This document shows positions 22,695-35,228 of a DNA stretch of 64,000 bases, piece by piece; positions within the stretch are counted from its first letter, which is position 1, and each line of letters starts with the position of its first letter. Where the stretch lies: positions 1,199,176 through 1,263,175 of the forward strand of contig JANFAH010000019.1 in assembly GCA_024663395.1 (NCBI GenBank). The letters run 5' to 3'. The position numbers were made by a program, and so were the translations under genes. The notes beneath the pieces are model-generated. The model was not told the origin of the DNA. It saw only the letters and a list, made by a program, of their open reading frames with translations, and searched no databases. The DNA comes from Pisolithus tinctorius (lineage: Eukaryota > Basidiomycota > Agaricomycetes > Boletales > Pisolithaceae).

Positions 22695-23975
22695 ATGGAC
22701 AGCGACGACGGGTCAGACGGCGAGCAGAGACAGCAGTGGGATGAGTCCGAGTTGGGTGCACCCGGGGTGGCTGCGTCGACGCCGTCGTTTGAGGCGTATT
22801 TTTTGCAGGCGTCGTCGCGGTCTGCGACGTCCTCCAACGTGTTCTCGTCACGCGTCCTGCCCCTTAGCGCAGACGAGTACGCGGCGGCCATCGCAGCGTA
22901 CAAGGCACGCCCACAGAGCCAGATGGTGCAGACGCGATGGACCGGCCCATGGGACGAGGCCACCGTGTTTCGTCGGTACGCACGGGAGCTCGCTGAGGGC
23001 TTCAACCTGCTCTTCTACGGCTTCGGTTCCAAGAGGGCCATCCTAAACAAGTTTGCGACGGAATGCCTTGCCAAGAAAGGCCACGTCGTCGTCGTGAACG
23101 GTTTCCAACCAAATATCACGCTCAAGGATATCCTAGCCTCCATCGAGCGCGTGCCCGGTGTGCTGTCCCACTCTTCGTCGCTCCCTCTTTCAGCGGAACA
23201 ACGTATATACGATTTTTTCGCTGAATCCTCGCAGGACGAACCACGTGCCCATCTCTACCTCGTCGTGCACAACATTGACAGCCCTGCCGTGCGCTCCCAG
23301 AAAATCAAAAACTTTCTCTCGCTCCTTGCACTCAACCCCAACGTACATCTGGTAGCCTCCATCGATAGGCTGAATGCTCCCCTGCTTTGGTCGGCGTCAG
23401 ATGTCAGCTCTCGGAAGTCTCCCGCGCATAATCCCGGAGATATGAAGAGCAGTGTGCTGAGACGCGGTTACGCATGGCTGTGGCACGACCTCACCACTTT
23501 GTCACCTTACGACTTCGAACTCACGTATGCAGATCAATCCTCAATCTCCGGTGCTGCTGCACTGAGTACTGGCACTCGGACTGCACGTCAAGGCATCACA
23601 GCAGGAGGCACCGCATCTGGTGGTCCACTCTCTGAGACTGCAGTAGCGCACGTCCTTGCAGCCGTTACTGCCAAAGCAAAAAAACTCTTCGCCTTCCTTG
23701 CCGCGAAACAGTTGGAGAACATCGAGGCTGCACCCGCAGAAAATGCTACCGACCTCCAACAGTACGGTCTCACATACGACACCCTTTTCTCTGCTGCCCG
23801 AGCCGAATTCATCGCAACTAATGATACCACTCTGAGATCACTCCTTGGAGAATTCATGGATCACGGTTTAATCCTTTCAGTAAATCAGGGCGGACCAGGC
23901 GGTGGTGAAACACTCTGGATCCCCTTGCGCAAAGAACGCATTGCAAAAATTCTTCAATCCGTAAACGACGAATAA
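22695..23975 (+). CDS. ORC2: Origin recognition complex subunit 2
   Basis: A single uninterrupted exon of 426 codons. The family signature is clear: ARELAEGFNLLFYGFGSKRA followed by ILNKFATECLAKKGHVVVVN, then FQPNITLKDILASIERVPG. This is the AAA+-like core of Orc2, which with the other ORC subunits binds replication origins and loads MCM. A winged-helix segment forms the C-terminus (YDTLFSAARAEFIATNDTTL, then LGEFMDHGLILS). It is shorter than metazoan Orc2 because the N-terminal tail is short; the start is the ATG at 22695 (MDSDDGSDGEQ). The lack of introns is unusual beside neighbours with five to seven. It converges on the sterol reductase gene with 52 bp between the stop codons. Confidence 0.93.
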   Translation: MDSDDGSDGEQRQQWDESELGAPGVAASTPSFEAYFLQASSRSATSSNVFSSRVLPLSADEYAAAIAAYKARPQSQMVQTRWTGPWDEATVFRRYARELAEGFNLLFYGFGSKRAILNKFATECLAKKGHVVVVNGFQPNITLKDILASIERVPGVLSHSSSLPLSAEQRIYDFFAESSQDEPRAHLYLVVHNIDSPAVRSQKIKNFLSLLALNPNVHLVASIDRLNAPLLWSASDVSSRKSPAHNPGDMKSSVLRRGYAWLWHDLTTLSPYDFELTYADQSSISGAAALSTGTRTARQGITAGGTASGGPLSETAVAHVLAAVTAKAKKLFAFLAAKQLENIEAAPAENATDLQQYGLTYDTLFSAARAEFIATNDTTLRSLLGEFMDHGLILSVNQGGPGGGETLWIPLRKERIAKILQSVNDE

Positions 23976-24027
23976 GAAACATGATCCCTTCTGAGATCTA
24001 ATGGATTTTGTAGCGAATATTACGAAC

Positions 24028-25674
24028 TTAATACACGTATGGAATAATACGATACGGAACCAGCTTCTTGTATTTCTCCCAGTCTTTGCCGTACCTAATA
24101 TGTACATTTGTGAGCATGAATTCAACCGAGAGAAGGTGTGGACTCACTTTTTCTCGCACATCTCGTCATCACGGCGCTGTCTGTGAATAAGAAGCACTGC
24201 GAAATAGATGACATAGAAGTACGTGATAGGTGTTTCGAAGCCAGTCGGCAGAGACCAGGCAACTGCCATGACGAGGTCGCCACTAGGTCATCCAGATCAG
24301 CACTACATGATGATAACAATTCAACCTGCCACCTACAAATAATTAGGATGCCGGGAACGCCCCCACCATCCCGAAGTAAGCAATTTCGATCCACGTGCGG
24401 TCGTGAAATATTGAAGGTCTGTGGCTTCCATCAGAAAAAAATCCAATGAAACATGCAGCACGTCTACGACTCACTCTTGGGGTTACGTCCGTTCCTAAAA
24501 TCATTCTTTTCCCCATTTGCATCCCGGAAGATATAGTAACCCAATGCATTTACCGCGAAGATACTCAAAGCAACGAGGGGTCCGAATTCTACAGGGTTAA
24601 AGGCAAGATACCGCGCTTGTAGGGAGTACACGAACGGGACCCATAGCAGGTCGCCAACGGCCAGCATGAATCCGAAACCATCAGTTGTAATATCCATAGT
24701 AGTGAAGACAGCCGGCTGCATGATTGTGGATCAGGTGCCGCCACGAAAAACATGCCCATGTGGATTACCTCGTTGTACAATCCATCTGCAACATAGAACG
24801 ATTGAAAAGCGAGGACCAACCACATCGAGTAAGTCACGTTCTGTAGACCTCCACGACGCACTGCCTGCTCGCAGAGCATGCTGATATTGACAAGAACCCA
24901 AAGTATGAGACCGGGTCTGAGTTCGTTGAAGGATTTGATATCGAATAGCCCAATAGACGGGTTCAGTTCGCGACCAATGTAGAACTTGGTTGCGTACACA
25001 CGTGAGAATCGAACTTGGACCGAAAACGATAGTAGGGACTTACATCATAAATCGGGTTTCCAGAGTTGCCACCTAAAGCGAGAAGGGCACCTTTGCGGAA
25101 CGATGCGGCGTACACTGCGAGCGCTTGCACGACCGACATCATCAATGCAGCGGTCATGAAACCGACCCACTTGTGATAAATGAATGTGAAGGACTCAGGG
25201 CCGAACCGCATGATGTAACCAGTCGTGATACCCAGGGTGAGCAAGAAAGTCGAAAAGGCTGCGCCGACCATGCCAACATCAGAACACCAGTTATTTAGGC
25301 AAAACTGGGTACGCACCGTTGATTTTATACTGTTTCTTTTCTCCAGTGCGTAATTGAACACCCTCAATCCAATCACCCGGGAGGACGGCCCAAGCCACGA
25401 CACAGTACATGTACCAGGCAAAGTACATGAGGGATGCTTGTGTGTCCCATAAGCTTACCCACCATGCTTTATCCGTTACCGCGGCTTGGATGCGTGCAGG
25501 AATTATGTCCAGAGACGGAGGGCACCCGCCGGAAGTTGCTGAACAGCCAAAGTAGAGGGCGTATGCCGTCGCGGGGACGCCAAGAATGATCAAGAACGCT
25601 CCCGGTGGCCCCAGAAATTCGTACGTCGTGGTTCGTGGGTTTAGGGTGTCATCTTGTCGTGGTTTCGACGACAT
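24028..25674 (-). CDS. ERG24: Delta(14)-sterol reductase
   Basis: Seven exons: 25674-25317, 25258-25044, 24984-24769, 24715-24475, 24418-24337, 24282-24148 and 24094-24028. They sum to 1314 nt (437 codons plus stop). Introns are 53-59 nt. Family marks are LLP-type [22 protein letters not shown] near the first splice, many hydrophobic helices, [20 protein letters not shown], the ERG4/ERG24 signature [18 protein letters not shown], and the terminal [14 protein letters not shown]. The enzyme reduces the C14-15 double bond left by CYP51 demethylation, using NADPH, in ergosterol synthesis in the ER membrane. It is 182 bp downstream of the ALKBH6-like gene on the same strand. Confidence 0.96.
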
Positions 25675-25856
25675 TTCGCGACGGATGAGTGGTGAATAAT
25701 GAAAAAGCCAACTCGCCAGAGCTAATAATTGGTTGGTGTGAAGTAACAAAGTGGTGCCACCGGGCCCAAACAACCGCCACTCGTTAGTATCTACATTCCC
25801 CGCCTCCTCGTGGTACTCAGAGGCAGAGGTATTAGTCTTTGCCTATCTACTCGTAC

Positions 25857-27086
25857 TCAATTCACTACGAAAGCTTCTTTCACCTTCGCTACATCCCGAC
25901 ACGTCAGACTATAACGCATCGCGCGAGTGAGCGTTCCTCCGTGACGAACAACCTCGTGTATGTTTTCGTCCCCGATATTCTGCCAGTTGGCGATGAGAAC
26001 CTCCTCCCCCGTAGCATGTCTGAGCCACCCACGCCCAACGAACGTGTCTGACAACGTCTCATCGATACCATGTAAGTGAGACGTGTAGAGATCGTCGGTC
26101 GTGATAATAGCGCTCCTCGGTTCCAAAAGGACGGACAAGACAGGCTTCGCGTCGATAGATCTTCCATTACCTTTGCCATCCTGCTGAGAGATGGTAGAAT
26201 CCATCATTACCTCACTTTCCGGGTTGTATCTAAAGTAGTGGAAGATGGTGTGGGATCCCAAAGAAATTGTCGCCACAACGGGGTAATATGATGGTCCGTC
26301 TTCGTGAGGCTAGACCAAAGCAGCTGGTTCAATGCCATCACATCAATATCATTGGTGTGAGACAGAAGCTCACCATGATTCCTTGGCCAGGGAGATACTG
26401 CAATGAATAGTGTTAAAGGACCTTGACCTTGATCGGGGTGTCCGATTCACTTACTTCATTGAGAATGACGTGGTTGGGTTCTCGGTGTGGGGAACGCTCA
26501 AACGCCCTCGTTCCCCTCAGCCGGCTTAAAATGTCGGGGCTATGCAGTAGACAGATAAGGATTTCGACTTCAGTCACGACGATCGTGACTGAGCTCACAA
26601 GGACGTCAAGAAAGCAGGCATCTGTTCTTTTAGCAGGGTGTTCTGTAATACTTGTCCACCTGATTGAGATAGGAGCTCACCACATCAGAAAGAATCATGC
26701 TAACGGCGTCGGGAAAAGTGTCTCACCCCACAACTGCAATCTGGCACGATTACAGCATAGCAGTGCGTAAGTGGCTAGAAATTTAACGGTGATGTTACCA
26801 GGAGAGTCTTCCTACGGCACAGGTGCCAGGAAGTACAGACTCCGGCTCATACGCGTGTGGTATGTACGCACCTACGATTGCACAAAGTCTTCCACTTGTG
26901 TTTTGGAGACTCGCCGATCTGATCACTCGCACAAATGCTCTATGATCAGGATAGCAGCACATCGCGTTGGGGGGCACTTGCCTTGCGTAGTAGGTGAACT
27001 TCCTCCTCTCTAGATATGAACTCTGGGATATAGTAGGCGCCCACGATATCGTGTTGGAAGGCGTATGGACTTATTTCGTCCGGCAT
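25857..27086 (-). CDS. AlkB-family 2-oxoglutarate/Fe(II) dioxygenase, ALKBH6-like
   Basis: Seven exons: 27086-26982, 26918-26872, 26740-26727, 26659-26599, 26539-26455, 26397-26374 and 26309-25857. They sum to 789 nt (262 codons plus stop). The order of conserved parts follows ALKBH6: YAFQHDIVGAYYIPEFISRE, SPKHKWKTLCNRRLQLWGG, SPHREPNHVILNEYLPGQG, the iron-binding HxD in MPHEDGPSYYPVVATISLGS, SVLLEPRSAIITTDDLYTSH followed by LHGI, and the 2-oxoglutarate arginines in RYSLTCR (RX5R). Unusual structure: intron 1 has a GC donor (AAG|GCAAGT), exon 3 is 14 nt and exon 6 is 24 nt. ALKBH6 proteins are oxidative demethylase relatives whose substrate is not settled. A 262-residue length fits the family. 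Confidence 0.93.
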
Positions 27087-29586
27087 CGTCCTCAGACTTG
27101 AATTAGAATATCAGAACAGACTAAGGACATCGACGTTGATGGTGATGGATGCAGTCCCACGCGTGGTAGTCGCTTCCAGGCCTCCGAAGCACTTGTAAGT
27201 GCATATGAGCGGAAGTCCAACTTTAACTGCATGCATCGTTGAAACGCTGAAGGACAAAGGAATGCTAGACTACATCTATTCACGCTGGAGCCGCCGGTGT
27301 TCGGACTTCTCGAACTGGTTAGTCGGTCTGCGTCTTGGGGACACCATGAAGTTATGACATCAGTTGAAGTCACAGGACACTGAGACCGTCGTTAATCTCG
27401 TCCGCTTGCATCCTCCAACTAACCCTCATTGTAAGTTCCATTGACTTTTCCCAATCGGATGTTTTCAGGGAGTCCCCAGATTGATTGGCCTTTCCACGAC
27501 CTTCGTAGCTGGAAAGTGTCGCCCGTCTCTAAGGGAGTACTCTTCTAATCCCTCGGGAACTTGTCTTGAACCCGGGTGAGTACAACATACACTGCGACCC
27601 TGGCAGGGTCAGAATCAGGGCTCCGATTCCGTGATAAGCTAATTATCTCCGGCGACACAGAATATACATACATACCGAAGGTGCCAGGCACTCTTATCGG
27701 CTTGCATTGTCGTATGTATTGAGTCAACTGGCTATACCATTCCTCCCTCGTCTGCTATATACCGAGTCCTCATTTCGAGCTCGCACGACGCACGTTGCAA
27801 CATTTCTATTGCAGACTTATGTGGTTCAGGCCCTTCCCTGAATGGGACATTTCAAAAATTCCATCTGCCGTACGCTTTCCGAGACCACCGGGGGGTTGGA
27901 CACACATGTCACAAACATGCTGATCTGAGTAAAGAAATTCGTGTCCCAAGGATGTAAAGCTTATAATTGGAGCGGAACACGTGCAAGATCTTCCGACAGC
28001 CTTCGTACCGCAGGCGGCCGTCCCTCCGTCCCTGCGGATAGCTAAGGCATACCGAGCACATTCAGATATGATAGGATGGCTCTGGACAACTATCGCGGGG
28101 CCTTCCATTTGGGAAATTGGGGTCATGTCTACTCAGGCCCCTGATTGCTTGCTTGTGATCTGAGTGGGAATCTCCCATCACTTCACGGCGCATCGCACTG
28201 CCGCTGCAGCTTAGCCAGGTCAACCTTCTAGTCTCATGACTTCTCTAAAAACTGATTCAGCCATCATGGGTAATTACGTCAGAAAGAAAACCCCCCAGTT
28301 ATCAATAGTGTAAGTTGATTTCCGCTTGTCTGGACCTGTGTTATTTGAGGTGACTCCCTAAGTACCGGTACCCGCGAACGCGCGTTTCACAGCGATCTAG
28401 TCTTGATCGGTAGTCAGTTACCTAAAGTGAGATGTAGTTTTCCCCCCTTCATATACGTAGTATGCATTTTTGCATTTACAGACAACGATCTAGTGCCTGT
28501 GGAGGAGTGCGCCTCGAACTCAAAGGGTCCCCCTTTCCTGGACAATGGCGCATAATCATTTGTCTCATTCGGAGATCCAGGGTAAGGGTGTAGGGTAGCC
28601 GAGGAGGGTTAGAATATTATATCACGAGGAGATGACCAGATCAGAACCGACAATGGAGAACAAAGCAGGTGCGAACAAAGGCCTGACTTCAATTTTGTAG
28701 CACCGCTTATTACGGGAAAGCTTAGGAAACCCGGACCCCGCTGGCAAGAATGGTCGGGGCGCGATACATTCATTATTGGCAACCTCTAGTCTTTAGCCTG
28801 CGAACTTAATCTAGTCAGTGATTCAATGAACGCTGAAAGGCTATATTGATACCGCGGATGAGAGTGGGATAGCGAACAGACCCGAGCTAAAAAGGAGATA
28901 ATCATCCAGAAGTCGTATTAACTGAACCGTTTGGTAAGGCAATCCAGATTGACGCTCGTTGCTTGTGCCCCTTCGGTATCCACGGCCAACGATCAGCCCC
29001 GTCTGCGTGGAACGAATCGGCCGCCATCACATGGTATGCACCAAGCATTGTGGAGTTCAGGAAGAAAATTTTCTTCGCATCCGAGCAAATGGTAGGGCGC
29101 TCAGGGAATATCGTCACATGGTGAGGCCACCGAAGGCGATGCGAATAAGGTATTCATGGGACTTGCAAGGACGCTTGGGCATAAGTACTCGTGTTGGTTT
29201 TTAATGCGCGAAACGAACAAGGCTATCTACTTATCCAGTCATCTTTCCTGCCAGAGCTTTCCCCCTAACAGCTATGCCATTGTCACCACAAACTCTGTTC
29301 AAAAAGCCCCGCGAGGGTTATTAGATGGGAATATGTACGGAGTCCCCGGGGAAGAATTTTCCGTCGGGCACTGAGACCGTGTACGTAACGAGAAGCGAGC
29401 AATAATATTACTTATCAGAGAGGGCGAAAGGCTGATAGAAGGGGGGTGACGATGTAATATTGATGAGAAACGATGACGCTAACGGCAAGTGCGCGGGATC
29501 GAAAAAAGCAACTATTTTTGTTGTTCTGAACTGTAAATTTATTCAGCATCCCGAGGTCGAACGAAAGAGGATGACCGTGCGTACAC
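27087..29586. other. Gene-poor stretch, nothing recognised
   Basis: About 2.5 kb with balanced base composition and normal CpG. Only short open frames on both strands. I found no conserved domain, repeat or transposon end here. Decayed downstream exons of the adjacent Zn2Cys6 fragment may lie in this stretch but were not recognisable. Confidence 0.5.
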
Positions 29587-29800
29587 TGGTACATAGACAC
29601 ATGGGTAACCTCGCCGATTGCAATTACCGCAACTTGGACGTCCTCCGTCACATTTTAACTTTCGGCCTGGAGAGGCATAAGAGATGTGTGCAGGTGGCGT
29701 AAACAAGGGAAGCACCTCGACAGAATTGGCATGCCATGGGAGTCCGTCGGGGGACTCTCGGTGCGTCATGATCAATGTATGTCCTATACTGGTCATAAGA
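29587..29800 (-). pseudogene. Zn(2)-C6 fungal transcription factor DNA-binding fragment
   Basis: Two exons, 29800-29717 and 29666-29587, are joined by a 50-nt GT-AG intron. They encode a complete binuclear zinc cluster: C-X2-C-X6-C-X6-C-X2-C-X6-C, starting ACQFCRGRKLKCDGGRP and ending GYPCVYVP. The preceding segment (YIDHDAPRVPRRTPM) is basic, as is usual in basidiomycete members. The intron inside the cluster is a common position. No fungal_trans middle domain or further exons could be found on either side, so this is probably a remnant, or a gene whose other exons have decayed. Confidence 0.6.
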
Positions 29801-32800
29801 CTGATTCGAGCCTCAGTTTCAATACGAGCTCTTAAAAAACTTTGAAGCATACTTGGGAAGACATGGATAAAGTTATGGGTATGATGGAACAGCTGGCGAA
29901 TAGGAAGGGCGTGAATAACAGAAAGCCAATATAATGAAGGGGCGATGGCTCAGCAAGAAAAAGCTGGGTCCAATGCGACCAATTTATGGGTGCCCACCCT
30001 ATGAGGGAAAGCGCGCCAAATGAACCATGAGCCCCAATCAAGGTTTGGCAAATTCGCCATTCTCAGATATAGATCATCCAAGCAAAGGAAAAAGTAGTAG
30101 ATCTCCGCTATGTCGGCTGCGAGTTGTTATTTTAAAACGCCACCATGTATTGGTCGGATTAGAAGATATCAAGGGAACGACCTTCTTCTGCACCGTCTCT
30201 TGGAAGTGCCACGCGCCGGCTTTCAGCGAGGAAAGTTTAAGTCCAGGTTTGTGATACATTGACCCTAGTCGAGTCAAGGATGCAACTTTAGTGCCAATCG
30301 GTTTCATAAACAACTTTGCCTCGGACTATGTGCGGAAATTGGACATCTTAGTCCGTGTTCTGCCGGTGCCGAACTTGACAGCGTCTTCGGAAGACTAGAA
30401 TGTACCGTGAGGGGAATATGGATCCCGTTCTCGTTTTCATAAAGCTAGGCGGTTTGTAAACGGGTATGTATGTACATACGGAATTTATTAGGGCGTGCCC
30501 AGCCCTCTGTAACATTAGGGTCGGGCGTAGGGTCGCACTCTACACGGGCATAGCGCCGCGGCAGTTTTCGATGGGCCACGCGGCCATTCCAGCCTCACGT
30601 TGTGACCTGCGTGGCTCTAAATCAAATCGAACTAGATGCGCCGACTAGAACTGGATGTACGTACCCATTCAGTTTCTGGACTTCTCTAATCGTGAGCCAC
30701 TTATGAGTACCGTGGTCTGCGCCAAGGCAAGGGAAAAGGCTAGGTAAACCCGGGCCGTAGGCGCGGACGCGAGGAGAAACCCATAAACCTTAGGGAAGAT
30801 GAGTAGGTGGTTTATCGACGGACACTCGTAACACACCCAAGCTGAGTTAAGGCTGTCACATGATGCATGAGGGAAGTACTTACATGCGCAAAACCGACCA
30901 CAGCTTGGTCCGGCCATAGCAGCTGAAAGTGACCTAGTGCCTTGAAGGTTTCAATCTGAAAGTTTGGACACGTGTTCGGAGTCGACCGTTTCGTTACCTA
31001 CTACTTTTGGAGGTGAACTTGAAAGCAGTGTTTCCAGCCTGTACATGTGTCCCTGCCGCTGATTGGCACAGTCGGATCACCTACAGGAAGACGTTCCCGT
31101 CCTCTCTTGATGTGATGGGCCAGCCCTTACTTCTGACGTACCGGGATGCCACAGGTTCTTCTGAGAATACATGACTTGGTGCCGAAGCTCAGCGACCCCA
31201 AGAGCGGTATCTGATGGCCAGAGCGCTACGAGCTGGCCATTGTGACCCTGGAAAGAAAGCACTACAATGTCCTGATGCATTCACATTGTGCCGGCAGCCG
31301 GAGTGCGCCCGATTACAAACTGGGTCGAAGCCAGAGGACCGCGGCGTATCAGGTAGCTCCTTCTCTGGATGCCGCGCTCGAAGAACGTTCACACTTGGAA
31401 TCCCTGCGTCCATACATGAAACTACTGGATTTTTCTGTCGGACGCCTCCATCTCCTGACATAGTGTCATAATTTGTGACTCGTTCCTTTCAACTCTGATC
31501 CATGACATATTGAAGTTGCAGTCAGCAGGTGGTAAGTTCCTACTTCCCGGAGCCAGCTGAGGGCATGATCTGCAAGAAAAAGTCTCAGATGTTGGCGGCT
31601 ACATCACTGATGTCTGGCTTGTTCCCAATGTAGATATTCGCTTTCTCTCTACGTGGTGGCGTCTACATGCTACGGAAGGAACCGAGCTCCTAAGGACGAC
31701 GTACGATGTAAACTTGGGAGACGGCCGACTGCTCGTACACTGCCACCAACCGGGCCAGAAGTCAGATCAATGGCCACTGTGACCCTGGCTCCTGCGCAAG
31801 GCAGGCCAGCTTTCTTCCAGAAAGGGAACATCTCGAACATTACTGGTTGCCTCCACTTGGCTCATAGCTGTCCTGGCGAATGGTCGAGTGCTTGCGGCGC
31901 CGCTATTAAACACCTAAAAGATGAATTAAAAACTTACTTCGCAGGCGGTTTTCAACCGAAGCCACAGATCCTGCGGCCAACGATACAGAGTTGGTAAATG
32001 ACTCCGCGCCCGTTATGATCTGCGTTGGTTTGCATCGCTTCCGGAGGACTCCCAAATGTCTTATCAGACGTCTCAACAATTTTCCGCATGCCGTACTGTC
32101 GTTTCCGGAGCGACTTTGCAAGATATCGTGCAGTAAGCATCATGCCTCTTATCTGTCTGCCATTCTAAACACATCCCTTTACACTTGCGCCCTCTCGCTC
32201 ATCAATCGGACGCTCGCACCCCTCTCGGCCGGATCCCAGACAACCTAGAAGCAGCAGCGTAATACCGGACCATCTTGGTTCAATTTACGGTAAGATGTGC
32301 CTAGAGAAGAGTGCTACATGATCTCATACGCAGGAACTGGGGTCTCGTATCTGAATGCGTCTTTGCCCACGCTTTGGGTGCTCGGTCCGTAGCGTCAAGA
32401 TCTCTGTTACACTCGTGCCTAGATGTGGTACAAACACCTGTCTTCTTTCATCTCTCTTTGTACCGTGAGTTTGTTCAATTCCGAGGTACTTCGTTCGCGT
32501 TTTGTGGAGCGAGCATGTTTCACAGAGGTTACATAATGTCTAATACCAAATAGCGCTCGTTGTGGACGGATACTGGTATCTCAGGAACCCCACGAGACTT
32601 TTTTTCGAAGTTAATGACCGATACCAAGGGCAGTCTATTTACTCTTCTATCTGGGACCAGCTGTCAGGTACTAGATCTTTCGAGAGCCCACCCCGATTAC
32701 ATTTCCGATCGACGTGGGATATGTGGTCAGCAGTACGTCAGCGACCATCTCCATGTATCGTTCGATAAGTCTAGTCAGATAGATTTGGTCCGCATTATTA

Positions 32801-34682
32801 CACGGAAGTTTCGCCGTTCTGTGCACGGTGCACATTCAATGATACGCTTCAAGGATTGGTGTACAGGCTTCCGGATCCCTTACGAAGTACATACTTGGCG
32901 CCCTTGCAGTCCGACGGAACAACGGAATGGATTGACTACCCCCTCATCTAGACACCGGATAATATCCTTTTGTGTTATTCACTAAGTATGTACCAGTCAC
33001 CTTTTTTCAATGCAGACGTCGCATGATTTCTACACTTCGTTAATCGACATCTTACACTGCTTTCTCTGAAATTTTCAATTATTGGTAATATGTACGTCGG
33101 AAAGACTTGTCTCTACACTGACAAGTAGTGGACTCTCTTTAACGTCACTGTAAACCTCCATATGAGTCCCCTTAGCAAGTAAGGGACACATGACTTATGG
33201 CAGGAGTAGTAATAGCTGACCCATATCACGCACGCCTCTGTGTTATTGCGTGCTCAGTGGTCACAATAACCAAGAGAATAAGGTGAGCCAATGCCTACAT
33301 TGGACGCGATGTGTTGATGGGCGAAGGGTGAAATTTGAAACTTGGTTTATGAGTGAGTATTACTCCCCGCCTTACCTGACTGAGACACTTGGTTCCCCCA
33401 GATCGTTTGTCATACCCTACCTAACAGGACACCGGGTGATCACGCTACTCCGGCGCTGTAGTCTTTGATGTAGGCGCCGAAACGAGATCATTGTATGCAT
33501 TATCTACACCTTTACTTCCAAGCTGTTTTCCACAATAGGCTGCTCCTTCGCTATATCTTTCTCGTCATTCACATGTACTGCCAGTTCCTTACCCGCTCTA
33601 CGAATGAAAATATCTTCAATGGCGTCCTGCAGGCACAACAAGCATCAGAGACGGAGGTCGGCGCCCATCTCTACCGTCATTTTCCCCCGAATATGGCTAT
33701 CGAAGGACATGCGACCCACCGAATGTCAAAAACGATCCTACAACTGAACCTAAGTACCCAGTTATCCGCGTCCGATGGCCACTTAGTGATCCATGCCTTC
33801 CGGCGTTTCCCCGTCGACCATAAGGTGAAACCGATGGTGCAAAAAGGGTGCTCTTGGCCCACGTTTTGTTTTCTTACTGGAGGTTGACTGCAGGCAGTTG
33901 ACATCAACGTCATATGTGGAACCCGCGGATGAAAATGCTTTCTCAAGGTATTCACGATCATACACTCACAATCTAGCAGCAGATGAGGAGAAAAGCACAG
34001 AAAATGAATATATCAAGTGTTTATCACATAGCTCGAGAGCCGGTATAAAAGTTACTCTGGCCATGTAGGAAGATCGTCCTCTTGTCTGGGCTTGCATTGA
34101 TATCGCATGTGTCTGCGAGTCGAATGCAAACGATGAAATGCCCAGACAGATAAGGCGAAACATTAGCAAAGGTATCGCATGCAATAGGTGATATAAGTGA
34201 CTTACGTGTGGCGAGAACGAAGTCAGCTATGATGAATGGGCCTGGTCGACATTAGAAGTGTGGTATACCTGTCAGATAAACCTACCCTTACCGTTCCCGC
34301 ATTGTATGGCCGTCCGTTGATGAAGTAGGTATTGGCGATCGCTTGTTGTCCGCTCAGCACCAATCACACTTGAAGATCTAGCCCCGTACGCGAGCGGGCG
34401 TGATAGGAGGGCTAAAAGTACCCAGTGTTCAGACATAAAAGAAAGGAGGGTGGGGATTTAGGGATTTGTGGATTTGGGATATACATAAAGCTGAATCAGC
34501 ATCAAGTTGCTTGCTTCTGTCTCCAATGAATAGATGTCGAGGCAGGGATCAAAGTCAGTGACGTTGTCCAAAGCCCTAGTGCCCGGATGCGCACAGGGTA
34601 GGGGTTCCGTCTCTTTCAAGCTGTACCACCTTGCTCGCTGAAGGTATTCATGGCATGTTAGAGGGGACTAAGGTCACTCCCA
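29801..34682. other. Gene-poor stretch, nothing firmly recognised
   Basis: Nearly 4.9 kb without an identifiable gene. Fragments with protein-like composition occur, for example a plus-strand frame near 31632-31780 with TTYDVNLGDGRLLVHC and a minus-strand segment near 34290-34370 with QQAIANTYFINGRPYN. None could be assigned to a family or extended by splicing. No TE hallmarks were seen, and CpG content is normal, unlike the two CpG-poor blocks. Confidence 0.45.
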
Positions 34683-34985
34683 ATGAGCAATACGGTTGAC
34701 GAGGGACCAGCAACAGCATGTCGGGAGAATCAGATACGGCCCGGAGATGCTTCTCAGAGCTTGCAAAGTACTTACACAAAACCTGATTTCAGGACATTAG
34801 CAGGGGTGGCGCTGATCGCCTTTTCGAGTGTTATACAGTTCTATCACGGCTCGTCTCACGGAGCTCACACGCTGGAAGCTGCTAATCACATTATCGCTCC
34901 AGTAGTCCGCGCCACCGAGCACCTTCATACTCCAAGGATCCCAGGGTTCTGCAGGATGGCTAGCACCGGAAAGACGAAGCAGTAA
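34683..34985 (+). CDS. Hypothetical small protein with one hydrophobic segment
   Basis: A 100-codon open frame from ATG 34683 (MSNTVDEGPATACRENQ) with one hydrophobic stretch (LAGVALIAFSSVIQFYHG). No family recognised. It lies 240 bp upstream of the HET-domain gene on the same strand. It could be real or chance. Confidence 0.25.
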   Translation: MSNTVDEGPATACRENQIRPGDASQSLQSTYTKPDFRTLAGVALIAFSSVIQFYHGSSHGAHTLEAANHIIAPVVRATEHLHTPRIPGFCRMASTGKTKQ

Positions 34986-35228
34986 TGTTAAGCAGGCATA
35001 TGAAGTAGGAAGGGGCGCGTAAATGTGTTTTAGCCTTGAGTTGCTTGCTCCAACCCCATGTCACGTGTTATTCAAGCCCTTCGTTTGCTCGTCGCCAGAC
35101 GCATAGCCGCTCACCCTTTGAAGAATCATCTGTAGTCTTGGACCCCTTGGCAGTACGTGTGATAACCTACGCCTATGATTGTTGATCTAGCACTAACTGT
35201 GTGAGCTTATGGTTTGCCTCTTAGGAAG

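Noticed and set aside
31214..31463. Plus-strand frames with faint resemblance to a TPR-protein C-terminus
   Set aside because: The resemblance covers only a few scattered residues and the expected C-terminal motif is missing.
31234..31788. 17-of-18 match between 'tggccattgtgaccctgg' (31234) and 'tggccactgtgaccctgg' (31771)
   Set aside because: Isolated short similarity with unrelated flanks. Not enough for a repeat call.
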